Of a stretch of DNA of 64,000 nt, positions 1 through 7,329 are shown piece after piece. The first letter of the stretch is position 1, and each line of letters opens with the position of its first letter. The stretch comes from Bradyrhizobium sp. Ce-3. GTDB taxonomy: Bacteria > Pseudomonadota > Alphaproteobacteria > Rhizobiales > Xanthobacteraceae. The position numbers and the translations under genes were made by a program. The stretch covers positions 496,001-560,000 of the forward strand of contig NZ_BQUV01000005.1 of the NCBI RefSeq assembly GCF_022835695.1, given 5' to 3'. The notes under the pieces are model-generated. The model was not told where the DNA came from, did no database searches, and worked only from the letters and a program-made list of their open reading frames with translations.

Positions 1-82
1 TATGTTTGTCGGGGCCGATCTTGCTTCAGGTCAGCGGCAAATGGGTATCTACGCCGCCGGCCGACTTTCCTCAATTTCTTGC

Positions 83-135
83 TTGACCAATCCATAGCTC
101 TCTGGTTATACGTTAATCCATAACCAACGGGTTAT
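83..135 (+). promoter_or_regulatory. Promoter with ArsR-type operator half-sites
   Basis: A -35 box TTGACC (83-88) is followed after exactly 17 bases by TTATAC (106-111). The hexamer GGTTAT overlaps the -10 box (104-109), its complement ATAACC lies at 120-125, and GGTTAT recurs at 130-135, giving alternating half-sites over the -10 box and the expected start point. Inferred autoregulatory operator of the downstream ArsR protein. Confidence 0.6.
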
Positions 136-145
136 TGATCGCAAC

Positions 146-469
146 ATGCCTGACGCTCACGATTTGCTGTTTCGAACCCTCGCGGACCCGACCCGCCGGG
201 CCATCTTCGAGCGCCTGTGCCGCGAAGGCGAGCAGACCGTCGGCGCGCTGACGGTCCGCGCAAAAATCTCGCAGCCGGCGGTGTCGAAACATCTCGGCGT
301 GCTGAAGCAGGCCGGGCTGGTGCGCGACCGCCATGAAGGAAGGCAGACACATTACAGCGCGCAGCTCGGCGCGCTGGCGCCGCTGATCGACTGGACCAGC
401 CAGATGGCCGGATTCTGGCAGAACCGGTTCGACCACCTCGAAGATCTCCTCAAAAGGATGGACCAATGA
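146..469 (+). CDS. ArsR/SmtB-family winged-helix regulator (first copy)
   Basis: A 107-residue winged-helix repressor of the metal-independent ArsR branch that is usually coupled to SRPBCC proteins. The N-terminal LADPTRRAIFERL segment and the recognition helix SQPAVSKHLGVLKQAGL (about residues 45-61) followed by the wing (HEGRQTHY) are diagnostic. There are no cysteine clusters for metal binding. The gene overlaps the downstream SRPBCC gene by four bases (ATGA), indicating translational coupling. The promoter at 83-111 contains inverted half-sites, so autorepression is likely. A paralogous pair lies at 36692-37446. The ligand is unknown. Confidence 0.93.
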   Translation: MPDAHDLLFRTLADPTRRAIFERLCREGEQTVGALTVRAKISQPAVSKHLGVLKQAGLVRDRHEGRQTHYSAQLGALAPLIDWTSQMAGFWQNRFDHLEDLLKRMDQ

Positions 470-897
470 CCAAGACCGCCACCGAGACGCGCTCCGCGAT
501 CGTCGAGCGTGAATTTCCCCATCCGCCGGAAAAGCTCTGGCGCGCGCTGACGCAACCGCATCTGATGGAGGAGTGGCTGATGAAGAACGACTTCAAGCCC
601 GAGGTCGGGCACAGCTTCAATCTGCGCGGCGAATGGGGCGGCGTGCTGGACTGCAAGGTGCTTGCCGTCGAGCCGCACAAGACGCTGTCCTACACCTGGA
701 ATTTCGCGCATGCGGATGCCGCCTACAATCTCGAGAGCGTGGTGGTGTTCACGCTGACGCCAACGGCACGCGGCACCCATCTGCGCGTCGAGCAGTCCGG
801 CTTCCAGCCGCATCAGAAGCAGGCCTATGGCGGCGCTCATGCCGGATGGAAGCAGTTCCTCGAGAATCTCGATCAGCTGCTGGTGCGCGAGGGCTGA
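466..897 (+). CDS. SRPBCC/AHSA1-domain protein (first copy)
   Basis: A 143-residue START-like (SRPBCC, Activator of Hsp90 ATPase homologue 1-like) domain covering almost the whole chain. Typical features are the N-terminal strand with REFPHPPEKLWRALT, the WLMKNDF turn, and the strand FTLTPTARGTHLRVEQSGF before the long C-terminal helix (HAGWKQFLENLDQLL). Such proteins have a helix-grip fold with a hydrophobic pocket. The start overlaps the stop of the ArsR gene, so the two are co-translated. By family knowledge the pair probably forms a ligand-responsive module. The substrate cannot be deduced. Confidence 0.92.
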   Translation: MTKTATETRSAIVEREFPHPPEKLWRALTQPHLMEEWLMKNDFKPEVGHSFNLRGEWGGVLDCKVLAVEPHKTLSYTWNFAHADAAYNLESVVVFTLTPTARGTHLRVEQSGFQPHQKQAYGGAHAGWKQFLENLDQLLVREG

Positions 898-900
898 CCA

Positions 901-920
901 TCTCTCTCTCTCTCTCTCTC
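901..920. repeat. (TC)10 dinucleotide tract
   Basis: Ten perfect TC repeats lie directly between the stop of the SRPBCC gene and a palindromic intergenic repeat. The tract is non-coding. It could be length-variable through slippage but no gene depends on it. Confidence 0.9.
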
Positions 921-1035
921 GTCATTGCGAGCGAAGCGAAGCAATCCAAGGTGCCGCACACACGGATAGATGAATTGCTTCGTCGCTCCAGCGCAAAATT
1001 GCTTTGCAATTTTGTCGCGAGCTCCTCGCAATGAC
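921..1035. repeat. Dispersed palindromic repeat, family A, with internal hairpin
   Basis: The element begins GTCATTGCGAGCG and ends with the complementary CTCCTCGCAATGAC, with inner arms GAAGCAATCC and GAATTGCTTC. Another copy lies at 33988-34071 and a partial one at 47555-47605. This copy contains an additional perfect hairpin, CAAAATTGC-ttt-GCAATTTTG (994-1014), absent from the 33988 copy. Such elements are common between genes in Bradyrhizobium chromosomes; their function is unknown. Confidence 0.85.
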
Positions 1036-1070
1036 CGTTTGACATACATCATATCCAACAGGAGGTCACA

Positions 1071-1298
1071 TTGAACTGGAATAGCTGGATCCGACAATTC
1101 CACCGCTGGCTCTCGATCGCCTTCACGGTCGCCGTCATCATCAACATCGTTGCCATGATGCAGCAGCAACAGGCGGTCTGGATCGGCCTGCTGGCGCTGT
1201 TCCCGCTGATCTTGATGCTACTCAGCGGACTGTATCTGTTCGCGTTGCCCTATCTGGCGCCGCGGCGGATCGTTAGAGGCTCGACCTCGGCATCCTGA
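1071..1298 (+). CDS. Small two-helix membrane protein
   Basis: The 75-residue product has two hydrophobic segments (about residues 13-33 and 37-60) separated by a QQQQ turn and ends in a short basic tail. The start is a TTG codon, chosen because a perfect AGGAGG (1060-1065) lies five bases upstream and no ATG is near. No family is assigned; similar small inner-membrane proteins occur widely in rhizobia. It stands alone between a palindromic repeat and a DUF1801 gene. The reading frame is convincing because of the ribosome binding site and hydrophobicity, but the role is unknown. Confidence 0.75.
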   Translation: MNWNSWIRQFHRWLSIAFTVAVIINIVAMMQQQQAVWIGLLALFPLILMLLSGLYLFALPYLAPRRIVRGSTSAS

Positions 1299-1334
1299 GT
1301 GTGGTTGCATGGGCGCTCACATCGCGAGGCAGCA

Positions 1335-1829
1335 ATGACGGCATCGGAACGTATCGACCGGATGATCGAGGATCTCACCGACTGGCGGGGCGAGACGCTC
1401 GCCAGCCTGCGCAAGAGCATCCTCGCCGCCGACCCCGATATCATCGAGGAGTGGAAGTGGATGGGCAGCCCGGTGTGGTCGCGCGACGGCATCATCGCGG
1501 TCGGCAATGCCCACAAGGGTAAGGTGAAGCTGACATTCATGTATGGCGCGCAACTCGCCGATCCCGACCGGCTGTTCAACGCCGGTTTCGAGGGTAATGT
1601 GCGGCGCGCCATCGATCTGTTCGAGGGCGACAAGATCAACGACCGCGCGGTGAAAGCCCTGATCCGCGCCGCGATCGAGCTCAACCAGGCCAAGTCGAAG
1701 AAGCCGGCCGGGAAATCAGCGAAGACGCCAGCCAAGACTTCAACCAAGACTTCAACCAAGACTTCGGCGAGCAGGCCGGTGAAGAAGGCCGCGGCCGGCG
1801 TCCGCGCCGCCGTGAAGAAAAAGGCGTGA
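1335..1829 (+). CDS. DUF1801-domain protein with Lys/Ala/Thr-rich tail
   Basis: The first ~110 residues form a DUF1801 (YdhG-like) domain. Typical signs are the helix MIEDLTDWRGETLASLRKSI, the stretch EEWKWMGSPVWSRDG, and the strand KLTFMYGAQL. The last ~45 residues are a low-complexity basic tail made of KTST repeats, encoded by a 15-base tandem DNA repeat around 1732-1765, and resemble histone H1-like tails. The ATG at 1335 was chosen over an upstream GTG because GAGG lies seven bases before it. The function of DUF1801 is not established; the tail suggests nucleic-acid contact, which is inference. Confidence 0.88.
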   Translation: MTASERIDRMIEDLTDWRGETLASLRKSILAADPDIIEEWKWMGSPVWSRDGIIAVGNAHKGKVKLTFMYGAQLADPDRLFNAGFEGNVRRAIDLFEGDKINDRAVKALIRAAIELNQAKSKKPAGKSAKTPAKTSTKTSTKTSASRPVKKAAAGVRAAVKKKA

Positions 1830-1857
1830 GCTCCGCCACTGATCCGGTCACGCCGAG

Positions 1858-2361
1858 ATGATCAAGACCAGGCTCGCCGTATTGTCGGATACGGACTCCA
1901 TCTCCGCGCTGCTGACGGCCAACAGCGGCGACCGCGGCGGCATGCTGCTCGGGCAATGGCCGCGCCACGCGATCGAGCGGCGCATTTCAGGCGGGCAATC
2001 GATCGTCGTCGCGACCGACGGGCAAGGCAGCTTGCTCGGCGCGCTGCTGACGTCGGAGAAGGGATTTGATCCGGCTCCGCCGGTGCAGGGCATGCTGAAG
2101 GCATGGCCGGGCGGTCCCGATGCCTATGTGTACGGTCCGGTGTGCGTCTCGCCGGAGGCACGCGGCCTCGGCGTCCTTGACGCCTTGTATGCGAAGCTCC
2201 AGGCGACGTTTCCCGGCCGCGAGGCGATCCTGTTCATCAGGGAAGACAATCCGCGCTCGCTCAGGGCGCATCTACGGCTCGGCATGCGCGAGGTCGCGCG
2301 ATACGTCCTCGACGGCAAGGTGTTTGTTGTCCTCAGCGACCGGCTGGATCTCGGTCAATAG
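1858..2361 (+). CDS. GNAT-family N-acetyltransferase
   Basis: A 167-residue GNAT fold. The acetyl-CoA pyrophosphate-binding motif A is visible as VYGPVCVSPEARGLGVLDALY (strand, then the R-x-x-G-x-G/A-type loop RGLGV), followed by motif B around ILFIREDNPRSLRAHLRLGM, the usual N-x-x-S/A-x-x-x-H/Y-x-x-x-G-M ending. The substrate is unknown. It is 28 bases from the DUF1801 gene on the same strand and may be co-transcribed with it. Confidence 0.88.
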   Translation: MIKTRLAVLSDTDSISALLTANSGDRGGMLLGQWPRHAIERRISGGQSIVVATDGQGSLLGALLTSEKGFDPAPPVQGMLKAWPGGPDAYVYGPVCVSPEARGLGVLDALYAKLQATFPGREAILFIREDNPRSLRAHLRLGMREVARYVLDGKVFVVLSDRLDLGQ

Positions 2362-2690
2362 CTGGCCTTCGCGCAGGGGAACCCAGCTCCTGTTACGGAA
2401 ACAGATCAAAACAAAGTATTCACCATTAGACACGAAAGACGCCTAACGCCCCCATCGTTGTAGCGGCGTACCGGTACAACTTGCCGGGCGGCTGCTAAAC
2501 CTGCGGCTGTGGAATGTGCGGGCCTCGGGGCGAGGCTCCCGCTGGAATGGCAGTTGCAATGTTCAGTAAGTTGGTTGTCCCGCCAGGGATCGCATCGCCG
2601 GCCGACATTGATATTTCAGAGCAGGCCCGTCCGAGAGCGGTGCAGCTTTGCGCTCTTCAACCCCGCGGCAACGACCAGCGTCGGCCTGCA
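2362..2690. other. Intergenic region without a recognisable gene
   Basis: A frame open to the right extends upstream to an ATG at 2514, but the added N-terminus (2514-2690) has no hydrophobic or family-like character, so it is treated as non-coding. Nothing else is recognisable apart from a weak inverted repeat TTGTA...TACAA around 2457-2480. Confidence 0.5.
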
Positions 2691-3692
2691 ATGGTGCAGC
2701 CGGCGAACGCTCGAGCGGTTCGGCATGAGGACGCGCACGTTGCGGTTACCCGGCGACTGTTGCAGCTGAATTGGATCTTGATCGCCGCCATCCTGGTCGT
2801 CTTCCTCTGCGCGCTGCTGCTGACCGACTTTCGCCTGCGCGCCGGCGGTTATCTCATCGTCGCTGCGGTGGCTGGCCTCTACGGATCGTTCGGGTATTAC
2901 AAAATGAGGTCGGCATCCAACGATCCGCGAATCTACACGACGCTGTGCGTCGTGCCGCAGATCGTCTTGGTTGCGATGTTGGTCGCGTCGCTCGGATACA
3001 TTGCGGCGTCGGCGAACCTGCCGATGCAGGACGCCAATCTGCTCGCGTTCGACCGGTTGCTCGGCCTGGATTTCCGCGCCTATCTGGATTTTGTCAACGA
3101 TCGGCCGGTTCTGATCGGCGTGCTCGCAAGGGCCTACAATTCCATTTGGGCTCAGCTCTTCGGGTTGCTGCTCCTGCTCAGCCTGGTCGGACAGGGTCGG
3201 CGCGCGGCGGAGCTGGTGCTCGCCGTCACGATAGGCCTGATTGTGACGACCGGTATCTCAACCCTGGTTCCGGCCACCGGCGTCTACGGGGCGCTCGGGC
3301 TTTTGCCGGCGGAGTATTCGCAGATCGAACCGACTGTCTATTACAACACCTTGAAAGAGCTGCCGCTCGTACGCGACGGCACGACGAGGCTGCTCGACGT
3401 GTATGAGCTGGGATCGGTCCTGACGTTTCCGAGCTTTCATGCCCTTTCCGCGGCGCTGTACATCTGGGCTTGCTGGCCGATCCGTTGGCTGCGAGGTGTC
3501 GGCCTGATCTGGAATACGGTGATGCTGGCTGCGACGCCGATCGGAGGCGGTCACTACTTTGCCGACGTCCTGGCCGGGTTAGCCGTCGCGGCCGTATCGA
3601 TCTATGCCGTCAATCGCATTGCTGCGCGTCTTGCGCCGGCCGGGCATTCACGACCGAAGCTGCTGCTGCAGCTCTCGCCGGCAGCGACCTGA
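2691..3692 (+). CDS. PAP2-superfamily membrane phosphatase/phosphotransferase (PAP2_3/Aur1-like)
   Basis: A polytopic membrane protein (about 333 residues from this start) with at least six hydrophobic segments. The acid-phosphatase signature appears as FPSFHALSA with His at about residue 250, and GGGHYFADVLAG with His288 and Asp292. This is the C2/C3 pattern of the PAP2_3 (Aur1/Ipt1-like) branch. Such enzymes dephosphorylate or transfer lipid-linked phosphate head groups at the membrane. The start is uncertain: an in-frame ATG exists at 2514, but the added residues are not family-like. The gene is isolated from both neighbours and its substrate is unknown. Confidence 0.85.
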   Translation: MVQPANARAVRHEDAHVAVTRRLLQLNWILIAAILVVFLCALLLTDFRLRAGGYLIVAAVAGLYGSFGYYKMRSASNDPRIYTTLCVVPQIVLVAMLVASLGYIAASANLPMQDANLLAFDRLLGLDFRAYLDFVNDRPVLIGVLARAYNSIWAQLFGLLLLLSLVGQGRRAAELVLAVTIGLIVTTGISTLVPATGVYGALGLLPAEYSQIEPTVYYNTLKELPLVRDGTTRLLDVYELGSVLTFPSFHALSAALYIWACWPIRWLRGVGLIWNTVMLAATPIGGGHYFADVLAGLAVAAVSIYAVNRIAARLAPAGHSRPKLLLQLSPAAT

Positions 3693-3765
3693 GCCGAGCG
3701 CGTTCCCAAACAGCGTTCGCTTGCGGCCGGGGCCGACGCGCGGAGTTTCCCGTCGCGCCGCCGAC

Positions 3766-4104
3766 CTATGCCGAGATGTCGACCGCCTGGCCGACCTTGC
3801 CGGCGTTCTTCTGGAACGACTGCTCGATCAGCTCCTTGATCTTCTGCTCGACCTTGGCGCGCTGATCCGGCGTCATGGTCTTGAGGTCCTCTTCCGACAG
3901 ACCCATGCCCTTGAGGATGTTCGCACGCATGCGGTCCATCGGGCTCATTTGCGCGTATTTGAGAAACTTCTGCTCGACGGTGTCGTCGAGCGCGCTGCCG
4001 CCGCTGGCTTGGGTGGAGGAATTGGCGTCGGCGGTCAGCGGCTTCTTCAAAGTGCCGGTGGTCATGCTGGCTGTGACCGGACCAAAGGCCGAGATCGACG
4101 TCAT
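3766..4104 (-). CDS. Conserved hypothetical protein, soluble, helical C-terminus
   Basis: The product is 112 residues from the ATG at 4104; a TTG eight codons upstream is possible but less likely. The N-terminal third is Ser/Thr-rich and apparently disordered. The rest is helical and charged, with MSPMDRMRANILKGMGL and a segment resembling DLKTMTPDQRAKVEQKI. No signal peptide or membrane segment is seen. Proteins with this C-terminal pattern recur in Bradyrhizobium and relatives, but I know of no function. It is convergent with the PAP2 gene. Confidence 0.7.
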   Translation of the reverse strand: MTSISAFGPVTASMTTGTLKKPLTADANSSTQASGGSALDDTVEQKFLKYAQMSPMDRMRANILKGMGLSEEDLKTMTPDQRAKVEQKIKELIEQSFQKNAGKVGQAVDISA

Positions 4105-4260
4105 CTGCGCGCGCTGTCCCAATTGCAATGCTGCAATCGTGGAGCAAATGGCGTGCCATCCGACGCCGCAGTAATTTCAAGGAGATGGCGGTGCCGCCAC
4201 GCGCATATGACGCGCAACGGGCAGCTTCTGCCGGGCGAATTCTGCCTGACGCGGATTATG

Positions 4261-4399
4261 CCTTTGTATGCACGATCACTGGACCCGCAACCCAGTTGCG
4301 GCCGCTAGGCCTTTGTATGCACGATCACTGGACCCGCAACCCGGTTGCGGTCGCTATGCCTTTGTATGCACGATCACTGGACCCGCAACCGCCGTCGCT
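4261..4399. repeat. Tandem triplication of a 49-bp unit carrying a gene's 3' end
   Basis: The unit starts at 4261, 4310 and 4359 (period exactly 49), sharing CCTTTGTATGCACGATCACT and the following GGACCCGCAACC. The third copy encodes the last residues (GPVIVHTKA) and, with the base just before it, the TAG stop of the reverse gene at 4354-4647. The two other copies lie downstream of its stop and each repeats that terminal sequence including TAG. Units are near-identical, so the duplication is recent. Confidence 0.92.
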
Positions 4400-4647
4400 T
4401 GCCCGATCAGCAAGGGGCCGAGATTGTCATCGATCCAGGCCAGCGCACGGCGGTTGGCTTCCTCGGCGCCGGCATGATTGTTGAAGACGCTGATCGCGGT
4501 GACGGTATCGTCGCCGGCATAGACCACGTAATAGGCCATGAAGCCTTCGACGTCGCTGATGATCGGGATTGCGCCTTCCTTGATCCGGCGTGCGAGTTCT
4601 TCGGCACTGCCGGTCTTCGCCTTGGCGTGACGGATGGCGGCATACAT
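4354..4647 (-). CDS. Small ABM-like (dimeric alpha/beta barrel) conserved protein
   Basis: A 97-residue protein beginning MYAAIRHAKAKTG. The start at 4647 is fixed by GGAAGGAGG a few bases upstream; a longer frame to 4692 lacks support. The pattern of an N-terminal strand, a helix (AEELARRIKEGAIPII), a strand with FMAYYVVYAGDDTVTAISVF and a second helix (AEEANRRALAWI) matches antibiotic-biosynthesis-monooxygenase-like dimeric barrels; this is a structural inference. The 3' end including the stop is repeated twice more downstream in the 49-bp tandem array. No metabolic neighbour suggests a substrate. Confidence 0.82.
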   Translation of the reverse strand: MYAAIRHAKAKTGSAEELARRIKEGAIPIISDVEGFMAYYVVYAGDDTVTAISVFNNHAGAEEANRRALAWIDDNLGPLLIGQATAVAGPVIVHTKA

Positions 4648-4743
4648 GCGTTCCTCCTTCCGGCTGTATCGATCGGGCTGCGCTTCGCGCATGCGCCATC
4701 GTACGCCTGACGGCTCGCAGATGCCATCCGCTTTGCGGATCGA

Positions 4744-5178
4744 TTAGCTGAAACGCCGGGCGACGACCGTCGTGCGGCGGTCGGGGAGCTTCGGCAGCCG
4801 CGCCAGATCCGCGCGTGTCGTCTTGCTCCTTGGTCCGGGGGCGGGCTCCTGCTCCGGTTGCTGCAGGAACAGCGTGGCCTCGAACAGCACGCCGGGGGCC
4901 TGCTTGGCCGTGCCCGAGCACATCGCGCGATTGCCGCTGAACGTGCCGGTCAGCTGCGCCTCGACCTCGTCACATCCGAAAACGGTGGTGAACGGGCCGT
5001 CGACATAGCGGTGCGTCGTCAGTGTTGCCGTAAAGCGATCGTCGTCGAGCTGATAGGACCCGCCATAGACGAACATCGCGTCGCCGCCCGAGATCCTGCC
5101 ATTTGCGAGGTGGACTATTCCGGTGCCTTCGCCGCGCGGCGTGCGGAACCACGCCGCATATTGACCGTCTCTTTGCAT
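4744..5178 (-). CDS. GrlR-like domain protein
   Basis: The N-terminal ~100 residues resemble the GrlR-type beta-barrel: a short D-G-x-Y start, then GEGTGIVHLANGRISGGDAM, YGGSYQLDDDRFTATL, and a late strand around EAQLTGTFSG. In enteropathogens GrlR is a negative regulator of type III secretion, but in rhizobia homologous domains are of unknown role. The C-terminal ~40 residues are Pro/Arg-rich and probably disordered. The start is uncertain: ATG at 5178 is used, with GTG and TTG codons up to 5196 as alternatives. It lies upstream of the ABM-like gene on the same strand. Confidence 0.7.
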   Translation of the reverse strand: MQRDGQYAAWFRTPRGEGTGIVHLANGRISGGDAMFVYGGSYQLDDDRFTATLTTHRYVDGPFTTVFGCDEVEAQLTGTFSGNRAMCSGTAKQAPGVLFEATLFLQQPEQEPAPGPRSKTTRADLARLPKLPDRRTTVVARRFS

Positions 5179-5513
5179 GATCGTCACGAACTGCAAACCC
5201 TGCGTTGTCGTCTAGCTACGTTGCAAGCGAAGGGACTGCCACATAACCTTGTCCCGACGGTTAACGAACCGAGAAGCGGATCGCGCGACTTGTGCGAAGA
5301 GGTATCGCGAGCCGGTCTCCACTTCGCCCGAGAGCGCTTTAGTGCATGCGACCGTTCACAACAAGCCACGGCCCTCGCCAGGGGAGCTAGCGAGGGCCGT
5401 GTTGATACACCGCGCCGCGCCTAGGTTCGCGACGAGATGTGGGAGCTCGTAAAAGTCTTACTCAGGCATGATCCGTTTCCGGGAGCCGGCTGCGGTGTTT
5501 CGGGATCACGCCG
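5179..5513. other. Intergenic region downstream of flgH
   Basis: No gene is seen between the GrlR-like gene and the flgH stop. The region contains the strong hairpin at 5367-5401. No riboswitch or tRNA fold is apparent. Confidence 0.6.
5367..5401 (-). terminator. Strong hairpin, likely terminator of the flgFGAH unit
   Basis: CACGGCCCTCGC pairs perfectly with GCGAGGGCCGTG across an 11-base loop. It is about 110 bases beyond the flgH stop in the direction of flgH transcription and is followed on that strand by GGCTTGTTGTG, a weak T-rich run. A stem of this strength would terminate or protect the mRNA end. Confidence 0.6.
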
Positions 5514-6266
5514 TTAGAAGGGCAAGAGCACGTCGAGAACCTGCTGGCCGTAGCGCGGCTGTTGCACGTCGGTGATCTGGCCGCGGCCGCCGTAGGCGAT
5601 GCGGGCCTGGGCGATCTTCGAGGAGTCGATGGTGTTGTCGCTCTGGATGTCCTCCGGGCGCACGATGCCGGCCACGATCAGCTCGCGGATCTCGTAGTTG
5701 ACGCGGATCTCCTGCTTGCCTTCGACCACGAGATTGCCGTTCGGCAGCAATTGGGTGACGACGGCCGCGACGCTGGTCTGCAACGCCTCCTGGCGGTTCA
5801 CCGAGCCCTTGCCGTCGCTCGAGGCCGTGGATTCTGCGGTCAGGATCTTGCCGGGCAGGATCTTGTTCGCCTGCGTGATGGTCTGCGATCCCAGGAAGTT
5901 GGTGACCCCGGAATCCTCGCTGTTGCTGCGGCTGCGCTGGGTTTCGTTGGCGATCGCGGCCTTGTCGGTGAAGTTCACCGTGATGGTCAGGATGTCGCCG
6001 ACCCGCGCGGCGCGCTGGTCCTTGAAGAAGGCGCGCGAGCCGCTGCGCCACAGCGAGTTGGGGCTGTAGGAGGCGACCTCGGGCTTCGGCATCGGCATCT
6101 GCACCGGCTTGTAGCCGGGTTGCGCCGTCGGATTTTCGATCTCCGTCAGCTTCGGCTTTTCGCCGATCTGGGAGAGACGGTCGATCGACGAGCAACCGCT
6201 GGCGATCGTTCCGAGTGCGACCAGCGCACCGGTCAGGATGAGGCGGTTGATACGGTACTGGGACAT
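5514..6266 (-). CDS. flgH: Flagellar L-ring protein FlgH
   Basis: A 250-residue outer-membrane lipoprotein that forms the L-ring around the flagellar rod. The N-terminus has a lipoprotein signal with the lipobox ASGC at Cys25. The body carries the FlgH signature (SLWRSGSRAFFKDQRAARVGD, then DILTITVNFTDKAAIANET), the N-S-E-D segment and the C-terminal VRPEDIQSDNTIDSSKIAQARIAYGGRG, before the end DVLLPF. It is the last gene of a leftward unit flgF-flgG-flgA-flgH and starts six bases after the flgA stop. Confidence 0.97.
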   Translation of the reverse strand: MSQYRINRLILTGALVALGTIASGCSSIDRLSQIGEKPKLTEIENPTAQPGYKPVQMPMPKPEVASYSPNSLWRSGSRAFFKDQRAARVGDILTITVNFTDKAAIANETQRSRSNSEDSGVTNFLGSQTITQANKILPGKILTAESTASSDGKGSVNRQEALQTSVAAVVTQLLPNGNLVVEGKQEIRVNYEIRELIVAGIVRPEDIQSDNTIDSSKIAQARIAYGGRGQITDVQQPRYGQQVLDVLLPF

Positions 6267-6271
6267 GAACT

Positions 6272-7327
6272 TTACTCGGCGTTTGGTGCGACTGAACTCA
6301 GCTTGACGGGAGCGGGCTCTGACGGGGCGGCGTCGGCGGTCGGTGCGGTGCGCGGGGTCGCGACCGAGATCGAGACCTCGCCGCGGCCGGTGACGACGCC
6401 GGAGACGGCGCGCTTGGACTGCAGATTCAACACGCTGACGACGTCGCCCTCGGCACCGCCATCCATCGCCTTGCCGCGGATGGTGAGATAGATGCCGGCG
6501 GTGCGGTAGATCAGCACGACGTTCTGGTCACGGGTGACGAGATCGGGCTTCGCCATGTCGGCGACGCGCAGCGCCTGGCCGGCGCGGATCTGTCGGCGCA
6601 TCTGCATGCCGACGGTGCTGTCACGCACCGCGGCGTCGTTGCCGATCTCGGCTTTCGGGCGGCGCTCGACCACCACGTCGGAGGCTTTCAGCACGTCGCC
6701 GCGCTCGACACTGCGCGTCAGCACGGCGGCCTCGATGGTCTCGATCGCGGTGCCGGTGAGGCGCAGCTTGTACGGCGCGGCGCCGGTGTCGTTGCTGATC
6801 TCGAAGGTGACGTCGAAGCGCGTCGAGCGCGGATCGTAGCGCACGGCGACCGGCTGCATCGCGCCGGTAATGGTGGCCTCGAGCCTGATATCGCCGGGAT
6901 CGCGATCGAAGGTCAGCGCGATGTTGCCGGCCCGGCTGAGCCCGTGGCGGCCCTCCAGCGCGCGCGACACCTGCTGCTCGATCTCCTTGTTGTCGATGGT
7001 GCGCGCGGGCCGCGTGACCGTGATCTCCTTCAGCTCGCGGGTGTCGACGCCGATCACCTGGTGCGAGCGCAACACGTTCAGTACCTGCGCGACCGGCAGC
7101 GTGCCTGTCGTGCCGAGGTCGGGCGCACGGTAGACCGCAATGCTGCCGGCGCTGCCGGCATTGTCGATGAGGTCGCCGACCCGCACGATGTCGTCCGCGA
7201 CCGTGATACTGGCGCGCAGCGTCGGCACCGCGATGGTCTCGCTCCGGCTTTGCGCGGCGGCGGGTAGCACGGTCAGCGCGAGAAGCGCGGCTGCGGTCAG
7301 GAGGGAACGGGCGATCATCGACATCAT
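6272..7327 (-). CDS. flgA: Flagellar P-ring assembly chaperone FlgA
   Basis: A 351-residue periplasmic protein required for P-ring assembly. A Sec signal peptide (hydrophobic core about residues 8-22, cleavage near AAAQ) precedes an N-terminal domain with VRVGDLIDNAG and a C-terminal SAF-like region (RSVERGDVLKASDVVVERRP, then MQMRRQIRAGQALRVADM and GRGEVSISV). The length is above that of enterobacterial FlgA (about 219) but typical of rhizobial forms, which have an extra N-terminal domain. It begins two bases downstream of flgG, so co-transcription is certain. Confidence 0.95.
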   Translation of the reverse strand: MMSMIARSLLTAAALLALTVLPAAAQSRSETIAVPTLRASITVADDIVRVGDLIDNAGSAGSIAVYRAPDLGTTGTLPVAQVLNVLRSHQVIGVDTRELKEITVTRPARTIDNKEIEQQVSRALEGRHGLSRAGNIALTFDRDPGDIRLEATITGAMQPVAVRYDPRSTRFDVTFEISNDTGAAPYKLRLTGTAIETIEAAVLTRSVERGDVLKASDVVVERRPKAEIGNDAAVRDSTVGMQMRRQIRAGQALRVADMAKPDLVTRDQNVVLIYRTAGIYLTIRGKAMDGGAEGDVVSVLNLQSKRAVSGVVTGRGEVSISVATPRTAPTADAAPSEPAPVKLSSVAPNAE

Positions 7328-7329
7328 CC

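Noticed and set aside
901-920. TC tract as a phase-variation switch
   Set aside because: It lies between genes, after a stop codon and before a repeat element, so slippage would not change a reading frame.
3875-4174. Forward frame with CARCPNC, resembling a zinc motif
   Set aside because: It is antisense to a plausible small gene and consists mostly of shadow sequence; the cysteines are a coincidence.
4261-4399. Possible CRISPR array
   Set aside because: The 49-base units are contiguous and near-identical, with no unique spacers, and no cas genes are present.
5179-5513. Possible riboswitch or small RNA between the GrlR-like gene and flgH
   Set aside because: Only one strong hairpin is seen, placed as a terminator for the flagellar unit; there is no multi-stem aptamer pattern.
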